A DNA stretch of 64,000 nucleotides from Streptomyces zagrosensis (GTDB taxonomy: Bacteria > Actinomycetota > Actinomycetes > Streptomycetales > Streptomycetaceae). The position numbers and the translations under genes are program-made. The stretch lies in the NCBI RefSeq assembly GCF_014203645.1, contig NZ_JACHJL010000003.1, forward strand, positions 471,031 through 535,030, written 5' to 3'. The notes below the pieces were generated by a model. That model did no database searches and was not told the origin of the DNA. It saw only the letters and a list, made by a program, of their open reading frames with translations. Positions 44,131-51,896 of the stretch are shown one piece after another. Numbering within the stretch: position 1 is the stretch's first letter; every line of letters begins with the position of its first letter.

Positions 44131-44337
44131 TTACCAGGCGTTGCGCTGGTACTTGTCCTCGGTGGGCAGCAGCGCCCACAGCGCGAGGTAGAGCAGGAAC
44201 TGTGGGCCCGGCAGCAGGCACGAGGCCACGAAGATCACACGCATGGTGGTCGCGGACGTCCCAAAGCGTTGGGCGAGGCCCGCACACACACCGGCGATCA
44301 TCTTGTTGCCCTGGGGGCGAACGAGAGCGGCGGACAT
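44131..44337 (-). CDS. PspC-domain small membrane protein
   Basis: 68 residues from ATG 44337 (AAGGAG 7 bp upstream). The PspC domain is nearly the whole protein: 'RPQGNKMIAGVCAGLAQRFG' followed by one hydrophobic span 'MRVIFVASCLLPGPQFLLYLALWALLP'. Such short PspC proteins are envelope-stress associated. Neighbours on the same strand are VanZ and the AfsQ genes, but gaps are too large to claim one operon. Confidence 0.9.
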   Translation of the reverse strand: MSAALVRPQGNKMIAGVCAGLAQRFGTSATTMRVIFVASCLLPGPQFLLYLALWALLPTEDKYQRNAW

Positions 44338-44462
44338 ATGGCGACTCCTTGTTAGTTGCATCGTTTGCGCCGTTTGCGTGAGCTTCCTCGGATTTTTTCG
44401 CTGTCATCCGAGGTGCTGTCGATAACTCCACGCTAGGCGCCCGAGGCGGACGAGGCGTCGCT

Positions 44463-45077
44463 CTACGGTGCGATCCCGACCCTGGGGATCTTCGGGGTCA
44501 CCCCCGCAGCCGTCTCCTCCCAAAGAAGGGCGGGCTCGGGCGCCGACTGGTCCCGGCGGCGGAGCCACCCCCGTACGGCGGGCACCACCGCCAGATGCGC
44601 CAGCGCCACGCCAAGGGCGTTGATCAGCACCGTATCGACGTCTACGACCTGCCCCGCGATGGTGCTCTGGGCGAGCTCGACGGAGCAGGAGATCAACGCG
44701 CTGGCCAGGACCGTACGCAGCAGCGAGCCCAGCCGGTGGGCGTCGATGCGGCCCCCGGCCAGCGGCAGCAGGACCCCCAGCGGCGCGTACAGCAGCAGCT
44801 CACGCCCGATGCGCCGGGTGGCCTCGGCGAAGCCGAGTTCCAGATCGCCGCGGATCGAGGCAAGCGGCTCAAGATTGGCGGCCGTCACCCAGGTAGCAGT
44901 CAGCGGACGCAAGGACACCCAGGCGATGAAGGCGAGCTGCGTGACGAGAAGAAGGATGCCCGCGACGCGGAATCGGATGTCGGCCGTGCGGCCGGGACCA
45001 TGACCCTGCACGTCAGTCAGGACGCGCCATGCCCTCGCTGCGGTTCCGCGACCACCATGGGTGACGGGACTCACCAT
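44463..45077 (-). CDS. VanZ-family membrane protein
   Basis: About 204 residues from ATG 45077; other in-frame starts (ATG 45152, GTG 45011) are possible and none has a good ribosome site. Four hydrophobic spans: 'FRVAGILLLVTQLAFIAWVSL', 'LLLYAPLGVLLPLAG', 'TVLASALISCSVELAQS' and 'NALGVALAHLAVVP'. The conserved 'ELAQ' and 'VDVDTVLINALG' of VanZ are present. The exact role is unknown; VanZ gives low-level teicoplanin resistance in enterococci. Located downstream of the AfsQ operon on the same strand. Confidence 0.82.
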   Translation of the reverse strand: MVSPVTHGGRGTAARAWRVLTDVQGHGPGRTADIRFRVAGILLLVTQLAFIAWVSLRPLTATWVTAANLEPLASIRGDLELGFAEATRRIGRELLLYAPLGVLLPLAGGRIDAHRLGSLLRTVLASALISCSVELAQSTIAGQVVDVDTVLINALGVALAHLAVVPAVRGWLRRRDQSAPEPALLWEETAAGVTPKIPRVGIAP

Positions 45078-45257
45078 CCGGCGCCCCAGACGGGCCGGGC
45101 CATTCCAGCACCCCGCGGGGCCGGCATGACGCCACTCACCCCACCCATCCATGGCATGGACGTACCCCAGGTGCCCGGCTCACCTCAGTGCCTTGGGCGT
45201 CGGCCTCGCTCCAGTGCCCCGAGCAGCTGCTTCACACCAGCGTCTCGGGCAACTGGC

Positions 45258-46007
45258 TCACTCCAGTACCGTGCCCGAGCTCTGCGCACTTTGGGGGCGG
45301 GAGCGCAGGTCGCTCCCGCACTCGTAGCGCTTGAGCCCTCCGGCGCCGGTCGCCTCCTCGCCATCGGATGCGGCGGGTCCGCCGAGCACCACCGCTCGTT
45401 TGCCGCGCACCGCGGACGTCTCAGCGAAGGTGCACACGAGCTGTGCCAGGGCGTACGAGGGCAACTCGTCGGGCTCCCGATTCAGCCGCAGCGTCCCTGT
45501 CGGATCGCCCTCAACGGGGCCCGAGACCTGAATCCGCTTCCCCACCTCGGTGCTGAACCCGGCCTTCAGCTCGGCCGTCGATGGCCACCGCTGGAGCTGG
45601 GCGAGCAGCGCCCGCGCAAATTCCTCCGGACGAGGCGCCTCATCCCTCTTCGGTAGCCGCAGCGCCCGTGAGACGGGTAGCAATTGCGAGGTGCACACGA
45701 GATGGATGGTGATGGCGATGTCATCGGTGGGCTGGGTGGGCACATCGGCGGCGGGCGCCTTGCACGAGGCACGGGATGGTGCGGCGCCCGCGTCCACCGG
45801 AACAGAGGTGGAACGAATGCCGCACCCGGCGACCAGCAGCGCGCCGACCACACCGAAGACGCCAAGAAACGTCGCCCGCCCACGCGCTACCCGCCGGGCC
45901 CGCCGCGGTGCGTCGTCGGGCGAAACACCAGCCCTGGAGGAAAAACCCGCGCCGGGTGGGGAATCGGATCGCTCTGCCTCGGGCGGGCCCGCGGTCCGGG
46001 GGCTCAT
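45258..46007 (-). CDS. afsQ3: AfsQ3-like lipoprotein of the AfsQ operon
   Basis: 249 residues from ATG 46007, overlapping the kinase stop by ATGA. An unusually long Arg/Pro-rich N-terminus (~45 residues) precedes the hydrophobic segment and lipobox 'LLVAGC'. The outer domain has 'ITIHLVCTSQLLPVSRALR', 'FARALLAQLQRWPS' and 'LAQLVCTFAE', a GerMN-like pattern seen in lipoproteins encoded with histidine kinases. It probably acts as an accessory sensor for AfsQ2. The symbol is taken from locus order remembered from S. coelicolor. Confidence 0.8.
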   Translation of the reverse strand: MSPRTAGPPEAERSDSPPGAGFSSRAGVSPDDAPRRARRVARGRATFLGVFGVVGALLVAGCGIRSTSVPVDAGAAPSRASCKAPAADVPTQPTDDIAITIHLVCTSQLLPVSRALRLPKRDEAPRPEEFARALLAQLQRWPSTAELKAGFSTEVGKRIQVSGPVEGDPTGTLRLNREPDELPSYALAQLVCTFAETSAVRGKRAVVLGGPAASDGEEATGAGGLKRYECGSDLRSRPQSAQSSGTVLE

Positions 46008-47557
46008 TGCTCGCTCCTTTTGTCTTTCTTGTCCCGGTCCCGCTCGCTGTCCTTGCGCTCCGCGTCCTCGACCAACTGCGTGGCGTCCATCGGCAGCCGC
46101 AGCGTAAAGATCGCGCCGCCATCGGTGGAGTTGACGGCGGTGATCTCGCCCCCGTGAATGTGCGCGTTCTCCAGGGCGATGGACAGGCCGAGGCCGCTGC
46201 CCTCCGAGCGCGGCCGGGAGGCGCTGGCCTTGTAGAAGCGGTCGAAGACGTGCGGCAGCACCTCCTCGGGGATGCCGGGGCCGTGGTCGCGCACCTCGAT
46301 GAGCAGATCATCGGCGTCGGGCCGCACCGAGACACGTACCGGCGAACCGCCGTGCTTGAGCGCGTTGCCGATCAAGTTGGCGAGGATGACGTCGAGACGT
46401 CTGGGGTCGAGCCGGGACACGATGCCGCGCTCCGCGTCGAGGTCCACCGCGTCCAGCCAGGCCCGCGCATCGATGCACGCGGTCACCTGGTCGGCGACGT
46501 CCACCTCGTCCACCACGAGCCGGGCGGTGCCCGCGTCGAAGCGGGTCACCTCCATCAAATTCTCGACCAGGTCGTTGAGCCGCCGGGTCTCGCTGATCAC
46601 GAGTTGGACGGCGGGCGCGATCATCGGGTCGAGCGAGTCGGCCTCCTCCTCCAGCACGTCCGTCACGGCGGTGATGGCGGTCAGCGGCGTCCGAAGCTCG
46701 TGCGACATATCGGCGACGAACCGGCGGCTGGACGCCTCCCGCCCGCTCAGCTCATCGACCCGCTTCTCCAGCGATTCGGCCGTGCGATTGAACGTACGGG
46801 ACAAATCGGCCAGTTCATCCGTGCCCGAGACGCGCAGCCGGGTGTCGAGCTTTCCCTCGCCGAGCTTGCGGGCGGCGTCCGCAAGCCGTTGCACCGGCCG
46901 CAACACCGTGGCCGCCGCGGCCTGTGCGAGCAGCGCGGAGCCGATCAACGCGAGCCCGGTGGCGATCCCGAGGGACCACGCCAGCGAGTTGAGGTCTTGC
47001 CGCTCGTTCTCCAGCGACTTGAGCATGTACCCGGTGGGCCCGCCCCCGATCACCTTGGCGCCACCCACCAGATACGGCGCGCCGTCCAGCGAGATCCGCT
47101 GCCAGTACAGGTGGTACGGGTACGCGTTGGAGCTGTTGACGCGGCGCTGCGTGTTCACCGCCGTACGCAGCGACTTCGGCACCGCCTTCCAGCCGAACGC
47201 GTCCTCGTTGGAGAACGCGGCGCAACCCGGGCGGTCGCCCTTGGAGGTGAGGAGCAGCACCTCGTACTTTTGGGAACTGTCCGCTATCCGGTCGGCGGCC
47301 AGCTCCAACTCATGGCACTCCGGCTCCAGCGGCAGCGACCCGGTGTTGTCCTCAAGGGACTTGTGGAAGTCGTCGAGGGCAGCGTTCTGCGTCCGGTTCA
47401 AGACGGCGTCCCGGTTCAGCCAGTACGCGATGCCCGACGCGGACACGGCGGCGACCAGCGCCACCACGGCGAACACGAGCATCAACCGCAGCCGCAGACT
47501 CATCCACCGCAAAAGTCCCGCAGCCCAGCCCCGTACTCGACTGGGCTCATCCGTCAC
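46004..47557 (-). CDS. afsQ2: Sensor histidine kinase AfsQ2
   Basis: 517 residues from GTG 47557, overlapping the afsQ1 stop by GTGA. First span at about residues 18-45 ('LMLVFAVVALVAAVSASGIAYWL'), an external sensor of ~150 residues, second span ('GIATGLALIGSALLAQAAAATVL') and a HAMP region. The H-box is 'DMSHELRTPLTAITAVTDVL', with N-box 'NLIGNALKHGGSPV', G1 'VRDHGPGIPEEVL' and G2 'GSGLGLSIALENAHIHGG'. It phosphorylates AfsQ1. In S. coelicolor the pair links nitrogen/carbon status with antibiotic production. Confidence 0.95.
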   Translation of the reverse strand: MTDEPSRVRGWAAGLLRWMSLRLRLMLVFAVVALVAAVSASGIAYWLNRDAVLNRTQNAALDDFHKSLEDNTGSLPLEPECHELELAADRIADSSQKYEVLLLTSKGDRPGCAAFSNEDAFGWKAVPKSLRTAVNTQRRVNSSNAYPYHLYWQRISLDGAPYLVGGAKVIGGGPTGYMLKSLENERQDLNSLAWSLGIATGLALIGSALLAQAAAATVLRPVQRLADAARKLGEGKLDTRLRVSGTDELADLSRTFNRTAESLEKRVDELSGREASSRRFVADMSHELRTPLTAITAVTDVLEEEADSLDPMIAPAVQLVISETRRLNDLVENLMEVTRFDAGTARLVVDEVDVADQVTACIDARAWLDAVDLDAERGIVSRLDPRRLDVILANLIGNALKHGGSPVRVSVRPDADDLLIEVRDHGPGIPEEVLPHVFDRFYKASASRPRSEGSGLGLSIALENAHIHGGEITAVNSTDGGAIFTLRLPMDATQLVEDAERKDSERDRDKKDKRSEQ

Positions 47558-48240
47558 TGGGGCGTGTCCAGTCGATAACCGACCCCGCGCACCGTACGGA
47601 TCAGCGTCGGCGACGAGGGAACGTCCTCCACCTTTGCGCGCAGCCGCTGCACACAGGCGTCAACCAGCCGCGAGTCACCGAGATAATCGTGCTCCCACAC
47701 CAGGCGCAACAGTTGCTGGCGGGAGAGCGCCTGCCCCGGGCGCCGGCTCAGTTCGAGCAGCAGTCGCAGCTCTGTGGGGGTGAGCTGGAGGTCGTCGCCG
47801 TTTTTGGTGACGGTCATGGCGGAGCGGTCGATCACCAGTGAGCCAAAGGACGCGGAGTCGTTCGCCTCCCGCTCGCCGCGGCGCAGCACGGCGCGGATGC
47901 GCGCGTCGAGCACTCTGCCCTGCACGGGCTTGACCACGTAGTCGTCCGCGCCGGACTCAAGGCCCACCACGACGTCGATGTCGTCGCTTCGCGCGGTCAG
48001 CAAAATGATCGGCAACTGATCGGTACGCCTGATGCGGCGACACACCTCAAAGCCGTCAATACCGGGCAGCATCACATCCAACACGATCAGGTCAGGCCGC
48101 TGCTCGCGCAGCAGCGTCAGGCCGTCCTCTCCCGTGGCCGCCGTCGCCACACGGTGGCCCTGGCGGGACAGGGAGAGTTCGAGGGCCGTGCGGATGGCGT
48201 CGTCGTCCTCGATCAGCAACAGGAAAGGCACGTTGGTCAT
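47554..48240 (-). CDS. afsQ1: Response regulator AfsQ1 (OmpR/PhoB type)
   Basis: 228 residues from ATG 48240; a GTG three codons later is possible. The receiver has 'IEDDDAIRTALELSLSRQGH', the phosphorylated Asp in 'DLIVLDVMLPGIDGFEV', 'ILLTARSDD' (Thr) and 'GADDYVVKP' (Lys). The C-terminal winged helix contains 'LQLTPTELRLLLELSRRPGQALSRQQLLRLVW' and 'VDACVQRLRAKVE'. The sequence is nearly as I recall S. coelicolor AfsQ1. It is divergent from sigQ, with a matching binding box between. Confidence 0.96.
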   Translation of the reverse strand: MTNVPFLLLIEDDDAIRTALELSLSRQGHRVATAATGEDGLTLLREQRPDLIVLDVMLPGIDGFEVCRRIRRTDQLPIILLTARSDDIDVVVGLESGADDYVVKPVQGRVLDARIRAVLRRGEREANDSASFGSLVIDRSAMTVTKNGDDLQLTPTELRLLLELSRRPGQALSRQQLLRLVWEHDYLGDSRLVDACVQRLRAKVEDVPSSPTLIRTVRGVGYRLDTPQ

Positions 48241-48311
48241 TCTGGCCTACAGGAGGGCTGTAGTTCGACCTCCGGGGCAGCGCTCGGCGGCTCGCCCGGC
48301 TCAGAACCCCT

Positions 48312-48327
48312 GTGACAGGGCTGTGAC
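48312..48327. promoter_or_regulatory. AfsQ1 binding box GTGAC-N6-GTGAC
   Basis: GTGAC at 48312-48316 and 48323-48327 with a 6-bp spacer fits the GTnAC-N6-GTnAC motif reported for AfsQ1. It lies in the 194-bp afsQ1/sigQ interval, where it can act on both genes. Confidence 0.75.
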
Positions 48328-48434
48328 AGTCGGCGGACAGCGTGATGAAACTGGCTTGGCAGTGTGATGGGCATCGGGAGGAACTCACCCGGTACGCAAG
48401 CTGACCGAGCAAGCTCCATGACGGGGGGCGCGAC

Positions 48435-49223
48435 ATGAACACCTTGCACAGCACAACGACCAGCGCAGGTATTCACACGCGCCTACCCGCCGGTTGGAGC
48501 TGGGGGAGCCCTCAGACGGAGTCTGGGGGAGAGAAGTCCGGTGCCGTGAGCGGACGGGGGTGCGCTCGCGGTACCGGGCGTCAGCGGTCGCCCATCATGT
48601 ATGTGGCGGCGGTTGACGCGGACGCGGAGGCCCGCGGGGGCACCGCGGTCGCCGTAGGCCACGGGGGAAGCGGACAGGGGGAGGCACAGCGGAACGAACG
48701 GACCGAGGCGGAGTTCACCGCCTACGTTCGAGAGCGCCGCGCCTCCCTGTTCGCCACCGCCTATCACCTGACCGGTGACCGGTTCGAGGCGGAGGACCTG
48801 CTGCAAAGCGCGCTGTTCTCCACCTACCGGGCCTGGGACCGGATCAGCGACAAGGCGGCGGTCGGCGGATATCTCCGCCGCACCATGACGAACCTGCACA
48901 TCAGCGCCTGGCGCCGGCGCAAGCTGAACGAGTACCCGACCGAGGAACTGCCGGAGACCGTGGGCGACCACGATGCGATGCGCGGCACCGAGCTGCGCGC
49001 CGTCCTGTGGCAGGCACTGGCCCGGCTGCCCGAACTCCAGCGCACCATGCTCGTACTGCGCTACTACGAGGGCCGCACCGACCCGGAGATCGCCGAGATA
49101 CTCGACATCAGTGTCGGCACGGTCAAGTCCAGCATCTGGCGCTCGCTGCGGAGGCTGCGCAGCGACGAGGTGCTCGCCTTCGGGCGGGACGAAGAGGAGT
49201 CCTTCGGGGAGCTTGTCGCCTGA
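48435..49223 (+). CDS. sigQ: SigE-family ECF sigma factor SigQ
   Basis: 262 residues from ATG 48435 (GGGGGG 7-8 bp upstream). The first ~75 residues are variable; another start, ATG 48598 region, would remove most of them. Region 2: 'EFTAYVRERRASLFATAYHLTGDRFEAEDLLQSALFSTYRAW' then 'YLRRTMTNLHISAWRRRK'. Region 4: 'LARLPELQRTMLVLRYYEGRTDPEIAEILDISVGTVKSSIWRSLRRLR'. This is the SigE-like 50-series pattern. Its head-to-head position with afsQ1 matches S. coelicolor, where sigQ is an AfsQ1 target. Confidence 0.94.
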   Translation: MNTLHSTTTSAGIHTRLPAGWSWGSPQTESGGEKSGAVSGRGCARGTGRQRSPIMYVAAVDADAEARGGTAVAVGHGGSGQGEAQRNERTEAEFTAYVRERRASLFATAYHLTGDRFEAEDLLQSALFSTYRAWDRISDKAAVGGYLRRTMTNLHISAWRRRKLNEYPTEELPETVGDHDAMRGTELRAVLWQALARLPELQRTMLVLRYYEGRTDPEIAEILDISVGTVKSSIWRSLRRLRSDEVLAFGRDEEESFGELVA

Positions 49224-49551
49224 AGGCGGGGGGAAATCACGGGGGAAAACGGGGGGGATCACGGGGGAAGCAGCGCCGTCTTTCGGGGGAGAGGCGGAGC
49301 TACGGGGGAACACACGGGGGCCGTCTTCCGGGGGGAGGACGGAGCGTGGGGGAAGCCCGGGGCCCAGGGGGGGGGAACACCGGGGGGAATGGCGGGGCGG
49401 GAGTGGCGCGCGGGGGGTGCGCTGGTCCCGCCCCGTCGCCATGTGCGCCCCCTGGCCATGTATGCCAAGGCGGCTTGGCGCTGGGCCGCCGTGGCAGGCG
49501 GCTCAGTAGCTCACCGGCTCAGGGGAATCGGCTCATCGGCTCAGGGAACAG
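49224..49551 (+). repeat. 328-bp G-tract-rich spacer with repeated ACGGGGGAA units
   Basis: From 49228 to about 49396 the plus strand has over a dozen runs of 4-9 G, often as ACGGGGGA, with no supported gene. Such spacing permits G-quadruplexes in DNA or in the 3' end of the sigQ mRNA. The remaining ~150 bp up to the uridine kinase stop hold nothing I recognise. Confidence 0.65.
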
Positions 49552-50178
49552 TCAGGCGACCATCTGCGCGCCAGGGGCGGTAGCCGCGCCGACGATCCGA
49601 CGCAAAGCCGTCGCACCGTCACACGGGTACGCACCGAGCTGGGTCTGACGGGCGACAATGCCACGCTCGGCGCGCAGCAGGCGCAGGCCACGGCGCAGCA
49701 GATAGCCGACGGGCTTACGCGCCTCGCGTAGGTCACGCAGCAGCCGGCGGCGGAAGGTGGTCAGCGGGCGCGCGCACAGGCACAGTGCGTCCGCCAGTAG
49801 GCCCAATTCCCGGCACCGGCTGATGATGTCCGCCGCGAAGATGCCCTCGGCGACGAACAGCGGGGCGCCGCCGAGGTCAAGGCTGGCGCTGCCGGTTCGC
49901 GAGCTGGTGGGAATGTCGTAGAGCGGAACGTCCGTACGGCCCGTACGGCATAGCGCGCCGATGGCCGCGACCGCCGCGTCCGCGTCCCAGGACAACGGGG
50001 AGTCCCAGTCCGCTCCGTCGCCATCGGCGAGCTGCGGGAGGGTGGGGTCCGTGGCTTCCTTGTAGAAGTCGTCAAGGTTGAGCACGGGCAGGCCGCTGCG
50101 GGCCGCCAGGGACGACTTTCCCGAGCCAGAAGGGCCGGTCAGCAAGATCACGCGGGGGTACGGGGAAGGCGCTGTCAC
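49552..50178 (-). CDS. Uridine kinase / P-loop phosphotransferase
   Basis: 208 residues from GTG 50178; a longer frame to 50325 adds residues that do not look conserved. Walker A 'LLTGPSGSGKSSLA', then 'VLNLDDFYKEATDPTLPQ' with the Asp-Asp-Phe-Tyr of uridine kinases, 'PLYDIPTS' and 'LFVAEGIFAADII' (Walker B-like). The last ~60 residues are Arg-rich. It should phosphorylate uridine/cytidine and so complements the salvage genes, but no regulon palindrome is found upstream of it. Confidence 0.85.
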   Translation of the reverse strand: MTAPSPYPRVILLTGPSGSGKSSLAARSGLPVLNLDDFYKEATDPTLPQLADGDGADWDSPLSWDADAAVAAIGALCRTGRTDVPLYDIPTSSRTGSASLDLGGAPLFVAEGIFAADIISRCRELGLLADALCLCARPLTTFRRRLLRDLREARKPVGYLLRRGLRLLRAERGIVARQTQLGAYPCDGATALRRIVGAATAPGAQMVA

Positions 50179-50304
50179 GGGACACCAGTGTGCGGCATGG
50201 ACCCACAAGAGTGACCCCCCGGGGACGAAGGTAGCTGCCGAGGGGCAGGCTCGACTACGGTGCGTGTCTGCGATGCCACCCCTAGCGAAGCCTGGTAGGC
50301 GCCC

Positions 50305-50754
50305 ATGAACACCCGTGCTGGTCACCCAGCGGCTCCCGTGTCGCGCGCACTGCTACGCCTTGGGCTTGTCGTGTCGGCGGCCGGTGCGACGTTCGCAGCG
50401 GGAAGTGGGGCACCGGCAGTCGGGGCACCGGCGACCGCGGCGCCGGTGGACGAGATCGTGCACGGTGCGCTCGATACCGCGGGGGACGTGACGGGCCACC
50501 CGCAGGCGCGTGTGGTGCCCGTGCCACGTGCGGCGATGCGGCAGGCGACGTCCGCCGTGGTGGGGCCGGTCAAGCGGTTGCCGACCAACCCGTTAGCAAG
50601 CACCGGCGTCGATCTGCTGTCCAATGAGGTGAGCACCCAGATCGCTGACTTCAAGCCGGTGAGCACCGCGATGGTGACCGCGCCGCTAAGCCGGGGCGCC
50701 ACGGTGGGGCAGTTGCCGCTGGTGGGCGACGTGCTGCGGGAGTTGCCTGGCTGA
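50305..50754 (+). CDS. Putative secreted protein of unknown function
   Basis: 149 residues from ATG 50305. A signal peptide ('LLRLGLVVSAAGATFAAGSG') is followed by Ala/Pro-rich sequence and a region 'LPTNPLASTGVDLLSNEVSTQIADFKPVST' then 'LPLVGDVLRELPG'. There are no cysteines or known domains. It is divergent from the uridine kinase gene. Confidence 0.65.
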   Translation: MNTRAGHPAAPVSRALLRLGLVVSAAGATFAAGSGAPAVGAPATAAPVDEIVHGALDTAGDVTGHPQARVVPVPRAAMRQATSAVVGPVKRLPTNPLASTGVDLLSNEVSTQIADFKPVSTAMVTAPLSRGATVGQLPLVGDVLRELPG

Positions 50755-50782
50755 CGAGGGCGGTATGTGGGGTGGTGGGCTG

Positions 50783-50817
50783 TGCTTGGTGCTTGGTGCT
50801 TGGTGCTCGGTGCTTGA
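50783..50817. repeat. TGCTTGG heptamer repeat
   Basis: Five tandem 7-bp units (three perfect TGCTTGG, then TGCTCGG and TGCTTGA) in the intergenic space before the aldehyde dehydrogenase genes. Confidence 0.8.
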
Positions 50818-50954
50818 GGCGCGGGCGCGGGCGCGTAAGCCGGCGCTCAGGCGGGGCCGGGGCGCGTGCCCCGGCCCGCACTGCTGTGGGGCCCGCCCCT
50901 CCGGTGGGCCGGTGCGCCCGCGAGGTTGCTGCGGGCGCCGCGTACGGGGCGGGG

Positions 50955-51896
50955 TCAGACGCCCATCGAATGCCAGACGGTCTTGGTCTCCACCAGGGCG
51001 AGCATCCGGCCGGTGCCGGGGTCGGCGGACCAGGCGCCCTTGCCGCTGTCCCCAGGCTGTGGCCGCAGGACGCGCTTGAGGTTCTCGGCGGCGGCCCGCT
51101 CCAGCTCCACCGCCAGTTCGCCGTCCGCGCCCGTCAGGTCGATCGCGTTGACGTCCTGGTGGAGGGCGAGCGGCAGGCCCAGTTCGGCGGCCTTGCCCGA
51201 GAGGATGTTGACCACGCCACCCGGCAGGTCGGACGTCGCCAGGACCTCGCCCAGCGACAGCGCCGGCAACGGTGCCTGCTCGCTGGCGACCACCACCACC
51301 GTGTTGCCCGTGACGATCGCCGGGGCGATGACCGAGACCAGCCCGAGGAACGAAGAGTCGCGCGGCGCGAGCACCGCCACCACGCCTGTCGGTTCGGGCG
51401 TGGAGAGGTTGAAGTACGGGCCGGCGACGGGGTTGGCTGCGCCGGCGATCTGGGTCACCTTGTCGGACCAGCCCGCGTACCAGACCCAGCGATCGATCGC
51501 GGCGTTCACCCGCGCTGCCGCCTTCGGCCGCGGGATGCCTTCGGCCGCGGCGACCTCGGTGGCGAACTGCTCGCGGCGGCCCTCCAGCATCTCGGCGACG
51601 CGGTACAGGATCTGGCCGCGGTTGTACGCGGTCGCCCCCGACCAGCCGCCGAACGCCTTGCGGGCCGCGACCACCGCGTCCCTGGCGTCCTTGCGGGAGG
51701 AGAGCGGGGCGTTCGCCAGCCATGCGCCCTGTGCGTCGGTCACCTCGTACACCCGTCCGCTCTCGGACCGGGGGAACTTCCCACCGACGAAGAGCTTGTA
51801 GGTCTTGAACACGCTCAAGCGGTCCACGGCGTTCATACCTGATTGCCCCTCGGGCTTGACGTTTCGATGCGATCGCCCTCCGGTCTTGCCGCTCAT
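50955..51896 (-). CDS. Aldehyde-dehydrogenase-like protein lacking the catalytic half
   Basis: 313 residues from ATG 51896, overlapping the upstream ALDH stop by ATGA; ATG 51836 is an alternative. It aligns with the NAD-binding half of ALDH: 'YKLFVGGKFPRSESGRVYEV', 'VAARKAFGGWSGATAYNRGQILYRVAEML', 'GVVAVLAPRDSSFLGLVSVIAPAIVTGNTVVVV' and 'DLPGGVVNILSG'. It ends where the Glu and Cys of the active site should follow, and there is no cysteine in the whole protein. It is therefore not a competent dehydrogenase. A structural or regulatory partner role for the complete ALDH is inferred from the tight coupling. Confidence 0.85.
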   Translation of the reverse strand: MSGKTGGRSHRNVKPEGQSGMNAVDRLSVFKTYKLFVGGKFPRSESGRVYEVTDAQGAWLANAPLSSRKDARDAVVAARKAFGGWSGATAYNRGQILYRVAEMLEGRREQFATEVAAAEGIPRPKAAARVNAAIDRWVWYAGWSDKVTQIAGAANPVAGPYFNLSTPEPTGVVAVLAPRDSSFLGLVSVIAPAIVTGNTVVVVASEQAPLPALSLGEVLATSDLPGGVVNILSGKAAELGLPLALHQDVNAIDLTGADGELAVELERAAAENLKRVLRPQPGDSGKGAWSADPGTGRMLALVETKTVWHSMGV

